From positions 372,001 to 436,000 of the forward strand of contig NZ_CALJHY010000007.1 in the NCBI RefSeq assembly GCF_937770335.1: DNA of 64,000 nt. Direction: 5' to 3'. Both the position numbers and the translations under genes were made by a program. Shown one piece after another: positions 15,866 to 26,000 of this stretch (its first letter is position 1; each line of letters begins with the position of its first letter). The DNA comes from an uncultured Glaciecola sp. Its GTDB lineage: Bacteria > Pseudomonadota > Gammaproteobacteria > Enterobacterales > Alteromonadaceae. Below the pieces are notes generated by a model. The model ran no database searches. It was given only the letters and a program-made list of their open reading frames with translations, and was not told the DNA's origin.

Positions 15866-18274
15866 ATGGCTATTAATGTATCGACGGGCGCTTGTTTTCA
15901 CTGCGGCCTTCCTAATTTAGAGGGTGAAAAATATCCTGTCACCATTCTTCACAAAACACATAATATGTGTTGTCCGGGTTGCCAAGCAGTTGCGAGTTCC
16001 ATTGTTGAAAATGGATTAGAGAGCTACTACGAATTTAGAACAGAGCCTGCCACAAAAGGCGATGCAGCACTCGATAACACCATGAGCAAACTCGCTGTGT
16101 ATGACGAGGCTGAGCTACAAGAAGAGTTTGTTTTTGAAAATGGCATACACAAGCAAATACAGTTAACTGTGGAAGGTATAACTTGTGCTGCGTGTGGGTG
16201 GCTAATAGAGAAACAACTCGCCAAACTAGTCGGCGTTAAACAGGTCGCTGTTAATGTGGGTGCTCGTCGAGCTATGATCACGTGGCATGATACAGAAATC
16301 AAACTTTCTCAGCTACTTAAACAACTTAAAAAAATAGGATACGAATCCCTTCCCTTTCACCCTGACAATCACGAAGCCTCATTTCAAAATGAACAAAAAG
16401 GGTATTTAAAGAAATTGGGATTAGCTGGCTTAATGACCATGCAGGTTATGATGTTAGCAATGGCACAATATTTCGATTTGTTTGGCAATATTGAAGCTGA
16501 GACCACACGGTTTTTTAACTGGATCAGTCTAGTGTTAACGACTCCTGTTGTGTTGTATTCAGGCAGTGTCTTCTATCTTAGTGCGTTAAAATCCACAATG
16601 GCAAAGACAATCAATATGGATATATCGGTTACGATCGCTATATTTTCAACCTATGTTGCTGGTTTAATAACCGTTAATGACGTTGATGCAGAAGTCTATT
16701 TTGAATCAATCTGTATGTTCGTGTTCTTTCTCCTTATCAGTCGTTATTTAGAACAACGGACTAGACATAAAGCGAATCAAATATCCTCAAACATGTTGAA
16801 ACATATTCCTGTCACCGCATATAAGTGGGTAAATGGGGAACTGACGTCGGTATTGGCAAAACAATTACAAATTAATGATTTAGTGCTCGTCAAAGCAGGT
16901 GAAATTGTGCCTATTGATGGAGTAATTACCGAGGGACAGGCAATAATCGATGAATCAATGTTAACAGGTGAATTTGAATCTGTGAGCAAACAGCTAGACG
17001 CACGCGTTTATGGTGGTACGTTAAATCAACTTGGTGTTATTACGATTAAAGTGACCAAAACCCTTAAGTATTCTACGGTAAATCAAATTTTGCGATTACA
17101 AGAGGCGGCAATGGTAAATAAACCTAAAGTCGCTCTAATGGCAGACCGACTCAGCAGACATTTTAGTATTATTGTATTGGCCGTCACTGCGCTTACATAT
17201 ACATTCTGGCTTTTACAAGGCAATCATCATGCTTTCTGGATAGCTATTTCTGTGCTCGTTGCTACCTGCCCTTGTGCGCTTGGCTTAGCAACACCGTCAG
17301 CGTTGACCTGTGCCATGGCAAAGCTAAATAAAAACGGTATATTGCTGAAACGTGCAGATGCACTTGAACAACTTACTGAAATATCAGACATTGTGTTTGA
17401 CAAAACAGGTACATTAACTCGCGGGGAATTTTCCATAGAAAAAATATGGACCGCAGATGAATCTCAAAAATACACGCTTTTATCTATTGCGACGGCATTA
17501 GAAGTGCGATCGGAGCACCCTATTGCAAAAGCATTTTCAAAACTCGATATTGATGCTCAGCATCAACACATCGATAACTTTAATGTTAGTGTCGGCAATG
17601 GTATTTATGGCACTATTAATGGTCATGCTTATCAGTTGGGATCTGCTAACTTTATTGGTATAGATGTTAGAAGTGAATTAATAAATGAACTCGTGGATGC
17701 GTCAATCATTCTTGCAAAAGACGGAGATGTTGTCGCAGCATTTTGGTTAGCAGATGAAGTAAAAAGTGACGTAGCTGACATATTAAGCAAGTTAAGCGGA
17801 TACGAAACAAGTATATTGAGTGGTGATAGCGACAAAAATGTATGTGATGTTGCGGTTAAATTAGGTATTGGTAATACTTATTCGCAATGCACACCATTAC
17901 AAAAGTTAGAAACCATTAAAACAATGCAGCAGCAAGGTAAAAAGATACTAATGCTAGGTGACGGTATTAATGATGCTCCCGTGCTAGCTGCTGCCGATGT
18001 ATCAGTAGCAGTGGGGAATGCATCGGATTTAGCGAAAAATGCAGCTGACGTCATATTACTCAACGCCCAATTAAATTCATTAGTTCTGGTATTGTCTATG
18101 GCCAAAAAAGCTCGGCGCAAGATAAAGCAAAATATGCTGTGGGCAATTGGTTATAATATACTGGTTTTACCATTAGCGATGGCTGGCTTTTTGACACCTT
18201 GGATGGCCGCACTTGGTATGTCTATCAGTTCAATTATTGTGGTTTATAATTCAACCCGTCTGCTTAGAGATTAA
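15866..18274 (+). CDS. fixI: copper-transporting P1B-type ATPase for cbb3 maturation
   Basis: 802 residues. An N-terminal Cys-rich zinc-ribbon-like region (CFHCG, CCPGC) precedes an HMA metal-binding domain with CAACGW (about residue 110). A P1B ATPase core follows: the CPC membrane motif in VATCPCALGLATPSA, phosphorylation motif DKTGTLT, HP motif SEHPIAKAF, and GDGINDAP. FixI/CcoI belongs to the CopA2 group that exports Cu(I) slowly to load the CuB site of CcoN, rather than for copper resistance. Its place between fixH and ccoS supports this. Confidence 0.97.
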   Translation: MAINVSTGACFHCGLPNLEGEKYPVTILHKTHNMCCPGCQAVASSIVENGLESYYEFRTEPATKGDAALDNTMSKLAVYDEAELQEEFVFENGIHKQIQLTVEGITCAACGWLIEKQLAKLVGVKQVAVNVGARRAMITWHDTEIKLSQLLKQLKKIGYESLPFHPDNHEASFQNEQKGYLKKLGLAGLMTMQVMMLAMAQYFDLFGNIEAETTRFFNWISLVLTTPVVLYSGSVFYLSALKSTMAKTINMDISVTIAIFSTYVAGLITVNDVDAEVYFESICMFVFFLLISRYLEQRTRHKANQISSNMLKHIPVTAYKWVNGELTSVLAKQLQINDLVLVKAGEIVPIDGVITEGQAIIDESMLTGEFESVSKQLDARVYGGTLNQLGVITIKVTKTLKYSTVNQILRLQEAAMVNKPKVALMADRLSRHFSIIVLAVTALTYTFWLLQGNHHAFWIAISVLVATCPCALGLATPSALTCAMAKLNKNGILLKRADALEQLTEISDIVFDKTGTLTRGEFSIEKIWTADESQKYTLLSIATALEVRSEHPIAKAFSKLDIDAQHQHIDNFNVSVGNGIYGTINGHAYQLGSANFIGIDVRSELINELVDASIILAKDGDVVAAFWLADEVKSDVADILSKLSGYETSILSGDSDKNVCDVAVKLGIGNTYSQCTPLQKLETIKTMQQQGKKILMLGDGINDAPVLAAADVSVAVGNASDLAKNAADVILLNAQLNSLVLVLSMAKKARRKIKQNMLWAIGYNILVLPLAMAGFLTPWMAALGMSISSIIVVYNSTRLLRD

Positions 18275-18299
18275 GGTAAAGAAAAATGGATACGCCCTT

Positions 18300-18506
18300 A
18301 TGAGTATTATTTATGTGTTAATCCCCCTAGCAATTATTATAGTGGGTATTGGCGTTATCATATTTTTTTGGGCTGTCAGGTCAAATCAATTTGAAGATTT
18401 AGATCGCCAGGGCTACAGCATTTTGTTTGATGACGACATAAACAAAGAAAGCGTTAATACCATTGAACAAGAAAACAAAGCTGATGACATCGAAGATAGT
18501 AAATAA
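18300..18506 (+). CDS. ccoS: cbb3-type cytochrome oxidase assembly protein CcoS
   Basis: 68 residues from ATG at 18300. One membrane helix (MSIIYVLIPLAIIIVGIGV) is followed by FFWAVRSNQFEDLDRQGYSI, the hallmark of CcoS, then an acidic tail. CcoS is required for cofactor insertion into CcoN. An upstream in-frame start inside fixI is not credible; the ATG at 18300 gives normal CcoS length. The stop overlaps the next start (TAATG). Confidence 0.93.
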   Translation: MSIIYVLIPLAIIIVGIGVIIFFWAVRSNQFEDLDRQGYSILFDDDINKESVNTIEQENKADDIEDSK

Positions 18507-19174
18507 TGTTCGAAATTAATTACATTGGTGCTTTCTTTATTGGTATCGCTGGCGGTGTTCATTGTATTGGGATGTGTGGCGGTATCGCAAGTGCTTTTTC
18601 ATTTGCCATACCTAAGGACCAGTCACAGCTTCCCTATATATTTTCATACAACCTTGGGCGTATTATTAGCTATACAATAGCAGGCGCAATCACCGGCTTT
18701 GTGGGCGGTATGGCGACAGTTAATCTTCAATCTGGCTTACCCATCTTGCAAACTATAAGTATTGTGTTTTTAGTTTTGTTGGCACTTTATATTGGCGATT
18801 GGTACAAAGGTCTATCTCTACTGGAGAAAATGGGTGGTAAGCTATGGCGAAAAATATCACCCATATCTAAAAAACTGATTCCTTTTAAAAATCCATTATA
18901 TACCTTAGCTTATGGGATGATCTGGGGTTGGCTTCCTTGTGGATTAGTCTATTCAGTTCTAACTTGGTCATTAGCTAGTGAGTCAGCGATACAAGGTGCC
19001 TTAGTGATGTTCTCATTTGGTTTAGGAACACTCCCCACTCTTATGGCGACAAGCCTCGGGGCTAGTTTTTTGGTACCTGTTTTTCAGCATAAAATGACAC
19101 GAAAAATCATTTCGATCCTCTTATTTGCTTTTGCTTTGATCTTGACCTTCAATCTATTTATGGGTAATAATTAA
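18506..19174 (+). CDS. TauE/SafE-like membrane protein of the cbb3 assembly cluster
   Basis: 222 residues with about six membrane helices. The N-terminal GIAGGVHCIGMCGGIASAF and the central YGMIWGWLPCGLVYSVL (with a conserved Cys in each half) define the sulfite-exporter-like group found directly after ccoS in Shewanella and relatives. Its start overlaps the ccoS stop, so it is part of the fixH-fixI-ccoS unit. A role in metal or thiol handling during cbb3 maturation is inferred from context; no transport substrate is established. Confidence 0.9.
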   Translation: MFEINYIGAFFIGIAGGVHCIGMCGGIASAFSFAIPKDQSQLPYIFSYNLGRIISYTIAGAITGFVGGMATVNLQSGLPILQTISIVFLVLLALYIGDWYKGLSLLEKMGGKLWRKISPISKKLIPFKNPLYTLAYGMIWGWLPCGLVYSVLTWSLASESAIQGALVMFSFGLGTLPTLMATSLGASFLVPVFQHKMTRKIISILLFAFALILTFNLFMGNN

Positions 19175-19201
19175 GCGGAAACTAATTCAAAGGAATGTGT
19201 C

Positions 19202-19939
19202 ATGGCAAAGGGTTCTGAACTTTCTATTCACTGTCAAAGTTGTAGTTTTAGTCATTTATGTTTACCTGTTAGCTTAAACAAAGCCGAACTAGAATCGTTA
19301 GACGATATCATCGAGAGAAAAAGGCCTCTTCACAAGACTGATAAATTGGTAAGCTATGGAGATAAATTTCATTCCTTATATGCAGTTCGCTCAGGTTCAT
19401 TTAAGTCTTATATAAGCGACAAAGAGGGTGTAGAACAGATTATCGGTTTCCACTTTCCTGGCGATATTATTGGATTTGACGCTTTAAAAGACAATAAACA
19501 TGCTAGTTATACTCAAGCCTTAGAAACTGCTATGGTTTGCGAAGTGCCCTACGATACCTTGGATCAAATGTCGATTAAATTTCCAAAGCTTCGGCAACAG
19601 ATAATGCGATTCATGAGTGCAGAAATAAAACACGATCATGACCTGATGATGTTATTAAGCAAGCGCAGCGCAGCAGAGCGCTTATTGCATTTTTTGATTG
19701 ACCTATCCCAACGCTTCGAGGAAAGGGGCTTTTCTGCAAAACAGTTTAATTTGTCCATGACCAGAAATGAAATTGGTAACTACTTGGGGTTAACAGTAGA
19801 AACGATTAGTAGGTTATTAACCCGTTTTCAGAAAGAAGAGTTAATCAAGGTAGATGGAAAATTAATATCTATTGTTGACTTTAATCGTGTTAAACAACGT
19901 TTTCCTGATATGGAAGTCCACGTCAGCAGTGCTTGTTAA
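19202..19939 (+). CDS. fnr: FNR-type anaerobic transcriptional regulator (EtrA)
   Basis: 245 residues. Cys11, Cys14 and Cys20 in [11 protein letters not shown], with Cys113 in AMVCEVPY, supply the four ligands of the O2-sensitive [4Fe-4S] cluster. A cyclic-nucleotide-binding-like fold (about 30-150) and a dimer helix are followed by an HTH whose recognition helix reads [10 protein letters not shown]. Its Glu, Ser and Arg contact TTGAT half-sites, matching the box upstream of ccoN. AAAGGAATG precedes the start. Its location after the cbb3 cluster and before uspE matches Shewanella. Confidence 0.97.
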   Translation: MAKGSELSIHCQSCSFSHLCLPVSLNKAELESLDDIIERKRPLHKTDKLVSYGDKFHSLYAVRSGSFKSYISDKEGVEQIIGFHFPGDIIGFDALKDNKHASYTQALETAMVCEVPYDTLDQMSIKFPKLRQQIMRFMSAEIKHDHDLMMLLSKRSAAERLLHFLIDLSQRFEERGFSAKQFNLSMTRNEIGNYLGLTVETISRLLTRFQKEELIKVDGKLISIVDFNRVKQRFPDMEVHVSSAC

Positions 19940-20113
19940 TCTCAGTAACGTTAATATAGAACCCACGTTTCACCCTATCATTCCCTATCTGAGAAATGTC
20001 TTAAAGCCGGCAAGGTTTTTAATGGCATGCTTTGGTCGGAGGCAACACCGTTACTAGCATCCTAAACAGAAAAGACTCAGAATGTAATAGACACAACAGT
20101 TTTGGAGAAACCT

Positions 20114-21028
20114 ATGTTTAATTGTAAAAAAATATTAGCTGTTACCGACCCTACCCTTGACCAGCAATCATCTTTGCTACGAGCATTGAGCATCGCCGAA
20201 AAGACAGGTGCGAAAATTATTGCATTAAGTTGCGTCTATGATAAATCCTATGACATGACCGCAGTACTTACCAGTGACGAACGTTTCGATATGAAGCAGG
20301 CAATGGTTGAGCATGAGAAAGCAAAGCTAGATGCGCTGGTTAAACGGCTAAAATGCGCAAGTACTGTAGAGGTTGTCATCACTTGGTATAAAAAATTACA
20401 TGAGTCAGTAATAGACACTTGCAGCGAATATAAATGTGATTTGATTATAAAGTCGACTAAAAAACATGGATTATTAGCATCTACCTTGTTCACCCCAAGT
20501 GACTGGCACATTGTGCGTAATTCTTCTGTGGACGTCCTCTTAGTAAAGTACCATGAATGGCCTCAAGGTGGCACTATCGTAGGTTCAATCGGAGTTTCAG
20601 CTAAAGACAATGCTCACACATGTTTAAGTGATAAAGTCGCTGAGACTGCTTATGCTTTATCGCAAATGCTCAGCGCTACTCTTCACTTAGCAAATTCATT
20701 TGCGGGGGCACCAATACATATTGCTGTAGAAGTCCCTAATTTCTCTCCCGAAATTTATAATAAATCAGTGCAACAACGACATACTAAGACACTGCAGGCT
20801 CTTGGCCAGAAGTACAAATTAGATAGCACCAATATCCATGTATTAGAGGGCTTACCTGAAGATATTATTCCTGCGTTGTGCAAAAAATATAGTGCCGATT
20901 TATTAGTGATTGGTTCGGTTGGTCGTAAAGGGCTATCCGCGGCGTTACTCGGCAATACTGCTGAGCTTATTATTGATGGGGTTGAATGCGATACCCTCGT
21001 AGTAAAACCAACAAAAGACCAAGAGTAG
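20114..21028 (+). CDS. uspE: universal stress protein UspE (tandem Usp domains)
   Basis: 304 residues, two Usp domains (about 1-145 and 160-300). The second ends with the nucleotide-binding pattern LLVIGSVGRKGLSAALLGNTAE; the first has FTPSDWHIVRNSSVDVLLVK. ATG at 20114 is chosen because GGAGAAA sits immediately upstream; a TTG at 20102 overlaps that ribosome site. UspE supports stress survival, motility and aggregation in enterobacteria. The fnr-uspE pairing is conserved in gammaproteobacteria. Confidence 0.95.
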   Translation: MFNCKKILAVTDPTLDQQSSLLRALSIAEKTGAKIIALSCVYDKSYDMTAVLTSDERFDMKQAMVEHEKAKLDALVKRLKCASTVEVVITWYKKLHESVIDTCSEYKCDLIIKSTKKHGLLASTLFTPSDWHIVRNSSVDVLLVKYHEWPQGGTIVGSIGVSAKDNAHTCLSDKVAETAYALSQMLSATLHLANSFAGAPIHIAVEVPNFSPEIYNKSVQQRHTKTLQALGQKYKLDSTNIHVLEGLPEDIIPALCKKYSADLLVIGSVGRKGLSAALLGNTAELIIDGVECDTLVVKPTKDQE

Positions 21029-21100
21029 GTTAATATAGCGCTCTATTAAAAATAAATTATTTCGATACTCAGTACTGACATAAATTTAATAAGGATTTAC

Positions 21101-22009
21101 ATGAAAATTGGACTTGCACTTGGTGCTGGTGCGGCTAGAGGTTGGGCGCATATTGGGATTATTAGAGCATTACAAAAAGCTGGTGTACAGATAGACATTA
21201 TCGCTGGTTGTTCAATTGGTGCATATGTTGGAGCCGCATTTGCTAGCGGGAAATTAGATGAATTAGAGACTTGGGCAAACGAGCTGACTGAGTGGCAAGT
21301 ATTTAAACTTCTCGGTGTGGGATTTAGACGAGGCGGATTAGCTAGCGGCCAAAAAGTATTTGATAAATTAAAGAGTGATTTTTGTACCCCTACTTTCGAG
21401 GCTATGAACATACCATTTGCTTGTGTTGCAACTGATCTCTATTCGGGTAAAGAAGTGGTATTTAATAAAGGTGAAATTGGCGACTCTATTCAGGCTTCTT
21501 GTGCTATTCCTGCTCTATTTAGTCCTGTCGACCATAACGGTAGATGGCTCGTTGACGGTGCGGTCGCTAATCCTGTCCCGGTAAATCAATGCCGACATAT
21601 GGGAGCGGACTTTGTGATTGCAGTAAACCTTAGTGCTGATTTTCGTCCAAGGCTGATTGAAAAGTGTGAACTTGAACATGAGGAAAATCAACGGAAAACA
21701 GACGCGATGCTTGATAAAGCAAACGATAGCTTTATTAAAAAGTGGCTTTCACCGGACCCGAAGCCGAATAAGAGACCATCACCAGGCATTGTGGGTGTGA
21801 TGAGTAGTTCGCTTGAAATCTTGCAAGCTAGAGTGACTCGCTCACGACTTGCTGGCGAGCCACCTGATATTCTCATCGAACCACAATTGCATGACGTAGG
21901 GATGCTTGAGTTTTATCGTGCGAGAGAGGTTGCAGAAAAAGGCAATCAGGCTGTTGAGCGATTAGCTAACCAAATTGCCTTTCAATTAAACCTGGTAACG
22001 AAAAATTAG
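21101..22009 (+). CDS. rssA: patatin-like phospholipase family protein RssA
   Basis: 302 residues with the patatin landmarks: oxyanion loop GAGAARGWAHIG (about 8-19), nucleophile GCSIGA (about 40), and the Asp of the dyad in DGA (about 152). Length and sequence match E. coli RssA. These are cytoplasmic or membrane-associated serine hydrolases with predicted lipase activity, but the physiological substrate is unknown. ATG follows AATAAGGAT. Convergent with the next gene, with only one base between stops. Confidence 0.93.
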   Translation: MKIGLALGAGAARGWAHIGIIRALQKAGVQIDIIAGCSIGAYVGAAFASGKLDELETWANELTEWQVFKLLGVGFRRGGLASGQKVFDKLKSDFCTPTFEAMNIPFACVATDLYSGKEVVFNKGEIGDSIQASCAIPALFSPVDHNGRWLVDGAVANPVPVNQCRHMGADFVIAVNLSADFRPRLIEKCELEHEENQRKTDAMLDKANDSFIKKWLSPDPKPNKRPSPGIVGVMSSSLEILQARVTRSRLAGEPPDILIEPQLHDVGMLEFYRAREVAEKGNQAVERLANQIAFQLNLVTKN

Positions 22010-22648
22010 CTATTTGCTAGCTATAGCCGTTATGCGTAACGGCTTGGTTTGCAGCTTTAATGCTTTTCTGCGCTCGAACCATTCATCATTAAGCATAAGT
22101 GCTCCAGCAGTTACTGTTTCACCCGTTTTTGCAGCCTCGGTTAGGTTGTTATCGCTAAATTGCAACATTAAACCTGTTACTGTTGGCATCATAAACGATA
22201 GAAAACTTCCCATCTCATTAAAAAAGGCCTCGTACTGTTCGTACAAAAATTGCATTTCTTCAAATGTATATTCGGTTTTTAGATATTCAGGTTTGGTTTC
22301 AAGTTGAACTGATATATCACACTGATTCGACGCTTCTTCAAAATCAATAACAACAAAAGCATCAGCTAAATTCAATGCTTTCTCGGAACGAATAGTAAAA
22401 CGGTTTTCCGTTGTCACGACTAAAGGGATCTGAATTTTTTGAGTGCTTATGCGTGCGTTATGAATGGTACAAAGCTTGCCTGTCCCAACATGCATAAAAC
22501 CGAACGCAAATTGGAGGGCCTGAGTATCGTCATTATCTAACTTTTTGACGTGGCTATAAAAAGTTTTATATCTGACCTCTACTTCATCCGCAATTGCGGT
22601 CTGCACTATCAATACTGCTAACACAGCGACGAAAACGATTTTATGCAT
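22010..22648 (-). CDS. secreted protein, DUF2987-like
   Basis: 212 residues with a signal peptide (about 1-20, cut near TAIADE). The mature protein starts VRYKTFYSHVKKLDNDD, resembling DUF2987 proteins of Alteromonadales and Vibrionales, and has a long predicted helix (YTFEEMQFLYEQYEAFFNEM). The function is unknown. The start codon directly abuts the stop of the Bax-like gene, so it is the last gene of a three-gene envelope unit. The family call is from memory of the pattern and is moderate. Confidence 0.75.
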   Translation of the reverse strand: MHKIVFVAVLAVLIVQTAIADEVEVRYKTFYSHVKKLDNDDTQALQFAFGFMHVGTGKLCTIHNARISTQKIQIPLVVTTENRFTIRSEKALNLADAFVVIDFEEASNQCDISVQLETKPEYLKTEYTFEEMQFLYEQYEAFFNEMGSFLSFMMPTVTGLMLQFSDNNLTEAAKTGETVTAGALMLNDEWFERRKALKLQTKPLRITAIASK

Positions 22649-23424
22649 TACATATGTTTCCTATTTACTCTAATCATTTGCTTTAATTCAATAACGTAAT
22701 CATCTCCACGCTCAGAATACTTCGTTAAACCTTCGGATAGTGCGACAGCCGAAATTGGCTCCATTTTACTGCGAAGTTGTTTACGTATGCTACGCAACTC
22801 CCGATAAGCATCATGTCTGTTCAAGTTCCGCATATAAGTATACATGGCTCTGGATAAATTATTAAACTTAGCAACTTCATGCTCCGCATCTTCATTACGA
22901 CGTCTAGGCACGAACCCACAGCCTTTTTCAAAACACCAAAGACCAAAAAAGTTATATCCTTTAAGGGCAAATCGTGACGTTCCCCAAGCTGATTCGTTTG
23001 CAGTTTGGACTAAAACGAGCTCTACGGGAATAATATCAACCCGAGTTAATAGCTGGTCAAAAGTGGTATTTAAGTCGTCGCCCATATCCGCTCTATATTC
23101 TTTTGCTAACCATACAAGCTCTTCCATCTGTTTCTCAGTGATCATTTCGCCAGATATATGCTTGGCTCGCAAACCATTAATAAATTCACGTTGCATCAAG
23201 ATATGATTATTTTGAGTTTGTATTGCAGGTTTAAGGTAACTAAAAAAAGCTTTCTTTTTGTCTGTAGTATTTTCGAATTGATTAAAATCAGGAATAGGCT
23301 TTTTTGCCGATTCACTTTGCGGGACGGTTTGAATAACTGATTTTTCAGGTTGCATTAAATATATGCCAAATAGAACGAGAACAAGAACGATAGTTGCAAT
23401 CGAAATAATTTTGATTTTATGCAT
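22648..23424 (-). CDS. Bax-type glucosaminidase-domain protein
   Basis: 258 residues. One N-terminal membrane helix (about 5-23), a linker, then a mannosyl-glycoprotein endo-beta-N-acetylglucosaminidase-like domain (about 125-255). Its diagnostic stretches are LVQTANESAWGTSRFA (catalytic Glu) and NFFGLWCFEKGCGF, as in E. coli Bax. It probably cleaves peptidoglycan glycan strands at the inner-membrane face of the periplasm. It overlaps the upstream membrane-protein gene by 8 bases and abuts the DUF2987-like gene, so the three are translationally linked. Confidence 0.9.
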   Translation of the reverse strand: MHKIKIISIATIVLVLVLFGIYLMQPEKSVIQTVPQSESAKKPIPDFNQFENTTDKKKAFFSYLKPAIQTQNNHILMQREFINGLRAKHISGEMITEKQMEELVWLAKEYRADMGDDLNTTFDQLLTRVDIIPVELVLVQTANESAWGTSRFALKGYNFFGLWCFEKGCGFVPRRRNEDAEHEVAKFNNLSRAMYTYMRNLNRHDAYRELRSIRKQLRSKMEPISAVALSEGLTKYSERGDDYVIELKQMIRVNRKHM

Positions 23425-24151
23425 CGAAATGAGTTTCCTCTGAGTTAATTATGGGATCCACTTGCTGAGCTTCGCCCTTAACCCCAAACAAGTCGTTATA
23501 CAAAATACCTGTAACGTTATAATACAAGGGCACTATCCAAATAAATGCCAGCCCAAACGTTACCATGCCAAGTAGAAATAAAACAAAGAAAATAGCGAAT
23601 AAGATAGTCAATTGCAATAGATATTGATTAGACATTTGAATGGATAACTTTATCGCCATGAACGGACGTAGTTGCTTATCAGCGATTAGAAATTTAGTAA
23701 AAACCGTCGTGATAAAAATATAAATTGCCGGTAAAATAAATAAAGTCATACCTACCTGAATTAACAATGAAATAATTAATTCTGCCGTTGCTAACCATAG
23801 TATGAGGGGAACATACATAAATAAGCTCATAACATTGATGGGTTGTTTGCGTTCAGTTTTAACTGCCAACATACAAATACCCGCCATTAAAGGCGATAAA
23901 CAGACCGTCAGTAACATATTGAAAAAATAGGTTTCAGTTTGCAAAGCTTCGAGTTGCTGAACTGTTTCAATATTATAAATATTCAAAAACCCCACGAGTG
24001 ATGCTAATCCAATAAACAATAAGATAAACATGCATCGAAGAATAACCGAAAAATTTTGCTTCGTCGCAGCATTGCCACGTTCAAATAGGCTTTTAATATC
24101 TAAATTATGATTTGGTGATGATACTTTATTCATTGAATACTTTGTTTCCAT
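23417..24151 (-). CDS. multi-pass inner-membrane protein of unknown function
   Basis: 244 residues with about five or six membrane helices. Charged N-terminal tail, helix near 40-60, then PLMAGICMLAVKTER, LWLATAELIISLLIQ, FILPAIYIFITTVF and a last pair in LFAIFFVLFLLGMVTFGLAFIWIVP. The overall pattern resembles integral membrane proteins of the DUF975/BPSS1780 type, but I could not name the family. Met7 (24133) is an alternative start. First gene of the unit with the glucosaminidase and the DUF2987-like protein, suggesting a cell-envelope job. Confidence 0.75.
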   Translation of the reverse strand: METKYSMNKVSSPNHNLDIKSLFERGNAATKQNFSVILRCMFILLFIGLASLVGFLNIYNIETVQQLEALQTETYFFNMLLTVCLSPLMAGICMLAVKTERKQPINVMSLFMYVPLILWLATAELIISLLIQVGMTLFILPAIYIFITTVFTKFLIADKQLRPFMAIKLSIQMSNQYLLQLTILFAIFFVLFLLGMVTFGLAFIWIVPLYYNVTGILYNDLFGVKGEAQQVDPIINSEETHFDA

Positions 24152-24291
24152 GTTAATTTTCTGCCAGTAGTCTGTTTACGTTTTAAACCACTGCGATTAA
24201 TGTATAGTTTAGTTGATTGTTTATGGATTTTGCAACGGCATTATTGGCCCCTTTAATACCCGAGGAAACGCTTGTTCTTGAAACATTCAAG

Positions 24292-24927
24292 TTAGCTATT
24301 AAGCACTAAAAATAAAGCCATAACGATTAGAACAACACCCATTATTCGATCAAATATATAGCCATTTAACTCATAAAATGCTCGGACCCGTTTATGTGTA
24401 ATAACAATCGAAAGAAATATAAACCATGCGGCTGTAGCGATAGCCATATACAAACCATAAATTACTTTATGGCTCAATAATGTATCGGACGAAATGGCCA
24501 CAGTAAAAACAGACAAAAAGAATAATGTTGCCTTTGGATTTACTCCGTTAGTAATAAAACCTAACATAAATGATTTAAAGAAACTTTTAGGTACAGCAGT
24601 CGACTTGGCAACTTGCGTCTGTCCATGCGGTTTACTTCTAATGGCACTGAAGCCTATCCACGCTAGGTAACCAGCCGCCAAATACAATAATATATTGAGT
24701 AACCAAGGTGTGGTTTTTATAATAAGACCAATCCCTATTAACGAGTAAGTAACATGCAAAAGTATACCGGAGCCAATACCTACACTTGTTGAAATTGCAG
24801 AGGCTCTTCCTTGCTGCATACTTTGTTTTAATACCACCGCGAAATCTGGACCTGGGCTAGCAACAGCGAAAAAATGAATTACGGCTATTGAGAGAAATTC
24901 AACCCAGCTAAAAGTAGTCACACTCAT
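24292..24927 (-). CDS. LysE/RhtB-family amino-acid exporter
   Basis: 211 residues with six membrane helices and the family signature near the N-terminus, VASPGPDFAVVLKQSMQQGR, followed by GIGSGILLHVTYSLIG. The GFITNGVNPKATLFFLSVF stretch in the middle is also typical. Members export amino acids or analogues; the substrate is not predictable. Its start overlaps the stop of the rhodanese gene (TAATG), so the two are co-translated. Confidence 0.92.
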   Translation of the reverse strand: MSVTTFSWVEFLSIAVIHFFAVASPGPDFAVVLKQSMQQGRASAISTSVGIGSGILLHVTYSLIGIGLIIKTTPWLLNILLYLAAGYLAWIGFSAIRSKPHGQTQVAKSTAVPKSFFKSFMLGFITNGVNPKATLFFLSVFTVAISSDTLLSHKVIYGLYMAIATAAWFIFLSIVITHKRVRAFYELNGYIFDRIMGVVLIVMALFLVLNS

Positions 24928-25811
24928 TATTGACTGACCTCAATAGGAAGTGTTTGACTTGCCCCCCACTCTGACCAACTAGCATCATACACGTAGACGC
25001 AGCTTGCGCCCAATGAGATAGCAGCCTGCGCAACGATACAAGCTGTAATACCGCTACCACAGCTAGTAACAATTTCCTCGTCGAGGTTAATATTACTATC
25101 GTCAAATATAGACTTCAATTCATCAAGGGATTTAAAAATACCCTCGTTTTGCAAGCTAGCGTAATGAATATTTACTGACCTTGGTATATGACCCACTCTC
25201 ATATTGGCTCTGGGCTCTGGTTCAGATCCTGTATATCTGGAGCTGCTTCTAGCATCAATTATCTGTATTGAAGCAGGTGTGGCAGTTCCTGAGTCAAGCA
25301 TTGCTAGTTTCGTACTAATGTATTCAGCATCGACAAACGACAATGTAGCCGCTGGCTTAATCTGAATATCCGTTGTTGACTTGGCCCTTAACAGCGTTGT
25401 AACCGTTGGATGATTGCCTCTGACCCATTCGGGTAAACCACCATCAAGTGTCTTAACATTGGTAAAACCCATAGATATGAGCATAAACCACGCCCTTGAC
25501 GCGCAGAAATTACCAAAGTCATCGTATACTATAATTTCATCATCTAAGCGTAAACTGAGCTTGTGAGCGGCAGACTGAAACACTTCTACTGAGGGCATCA
25601 TATTCCCAAATGGCCTCTTTTTGTCGACAAACACATGTTCAAAATCGAAAAATAGTGAATTAGGTATGTAAAGGGGTGAGGAGTCTCTCACCAAATCTGG
25701 TTTTGATGCGGGTGCATTTGTCATTGTTGTGAATAGCATTTTGACTGTATTGGTGGCGATTAACTCAATCTTTTGAGCTAGCTCGTTACAGCGAATTGTT
25801 GTAGATATCAT
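24927..25811 (-). CDS. two-domain rhodanese (SseA-like sulfurtransferase)
   Basis: 294 residues with tandem rhodanese domains. The inactive N-terminal one (about 20-140) contains DDEIIVYDDFGNFCASRAWF. The C-terminal one has the active-site loop CGSGITA near residue 245, the 3-mercaptopyruvate sulfurtransferase form of the loop. SRYTGSEPEPRANMRVGHIP is also diagnostic. It transfers sulfur from 3-mercaptopyruvate or thiosulfate to thiols or cyanide. Translationally coupled to a LysE exporter, perhaps linked to sulfur amino-acid handling (inference). Confidence 0.92.
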   Translation of the reverse strand: MISTTIRCNELAQKIELIATNTVKMLFTTMTNAPASKPDLVRDSSPLYIPNSLFFDFEHVFVDKKRPFGNMMPSVEVFQSAAHKLSLRLDDEIIVYDDFGNFCASRAWFMLISMGFTNVKTLDGGLPEWVRGNHPTVTTLLRAKSTTDIQIKPAATLSFVDAEYISTKLAMLDSGTATPASIQIIDARSSSRYTGSEPEPRANMRVGHIPRSVNIHYASLQNEGIFKSLDELKSIFDDSNINLDEEIVTSCGSGITACIVAQAAISLGASCVYVYDASWSEWGASQTLPIEVSQ

Positions 25812-26000
25812 GAGGAATACAAGCCAAAAACGTCATTCAAGATTAAGTTTTACAATTAGACCATGATTTTGTCGTACATAGAAGTTCGCGAAAGAAATTA
25901 GCCTCTATATGACAATTGAATCGATTAATGGGTACAGAAGATCTTTGCGGGAGTCTTTAATAAGTTACCTACGGGTAAATAAGCGCTAATAAGTTGGCTA

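Noticed and set aside
18213-18300. Longer ccoS starting inside fixI
   Set aside because: The extra residues are shadow of the fixI 3' end; ATG 18300 gives normal CcoS.
20102-20116. TTG start for uspE
   Set aside because: The TTG overlaps the GGAGAAA ribosome site of the ATG at 20114.
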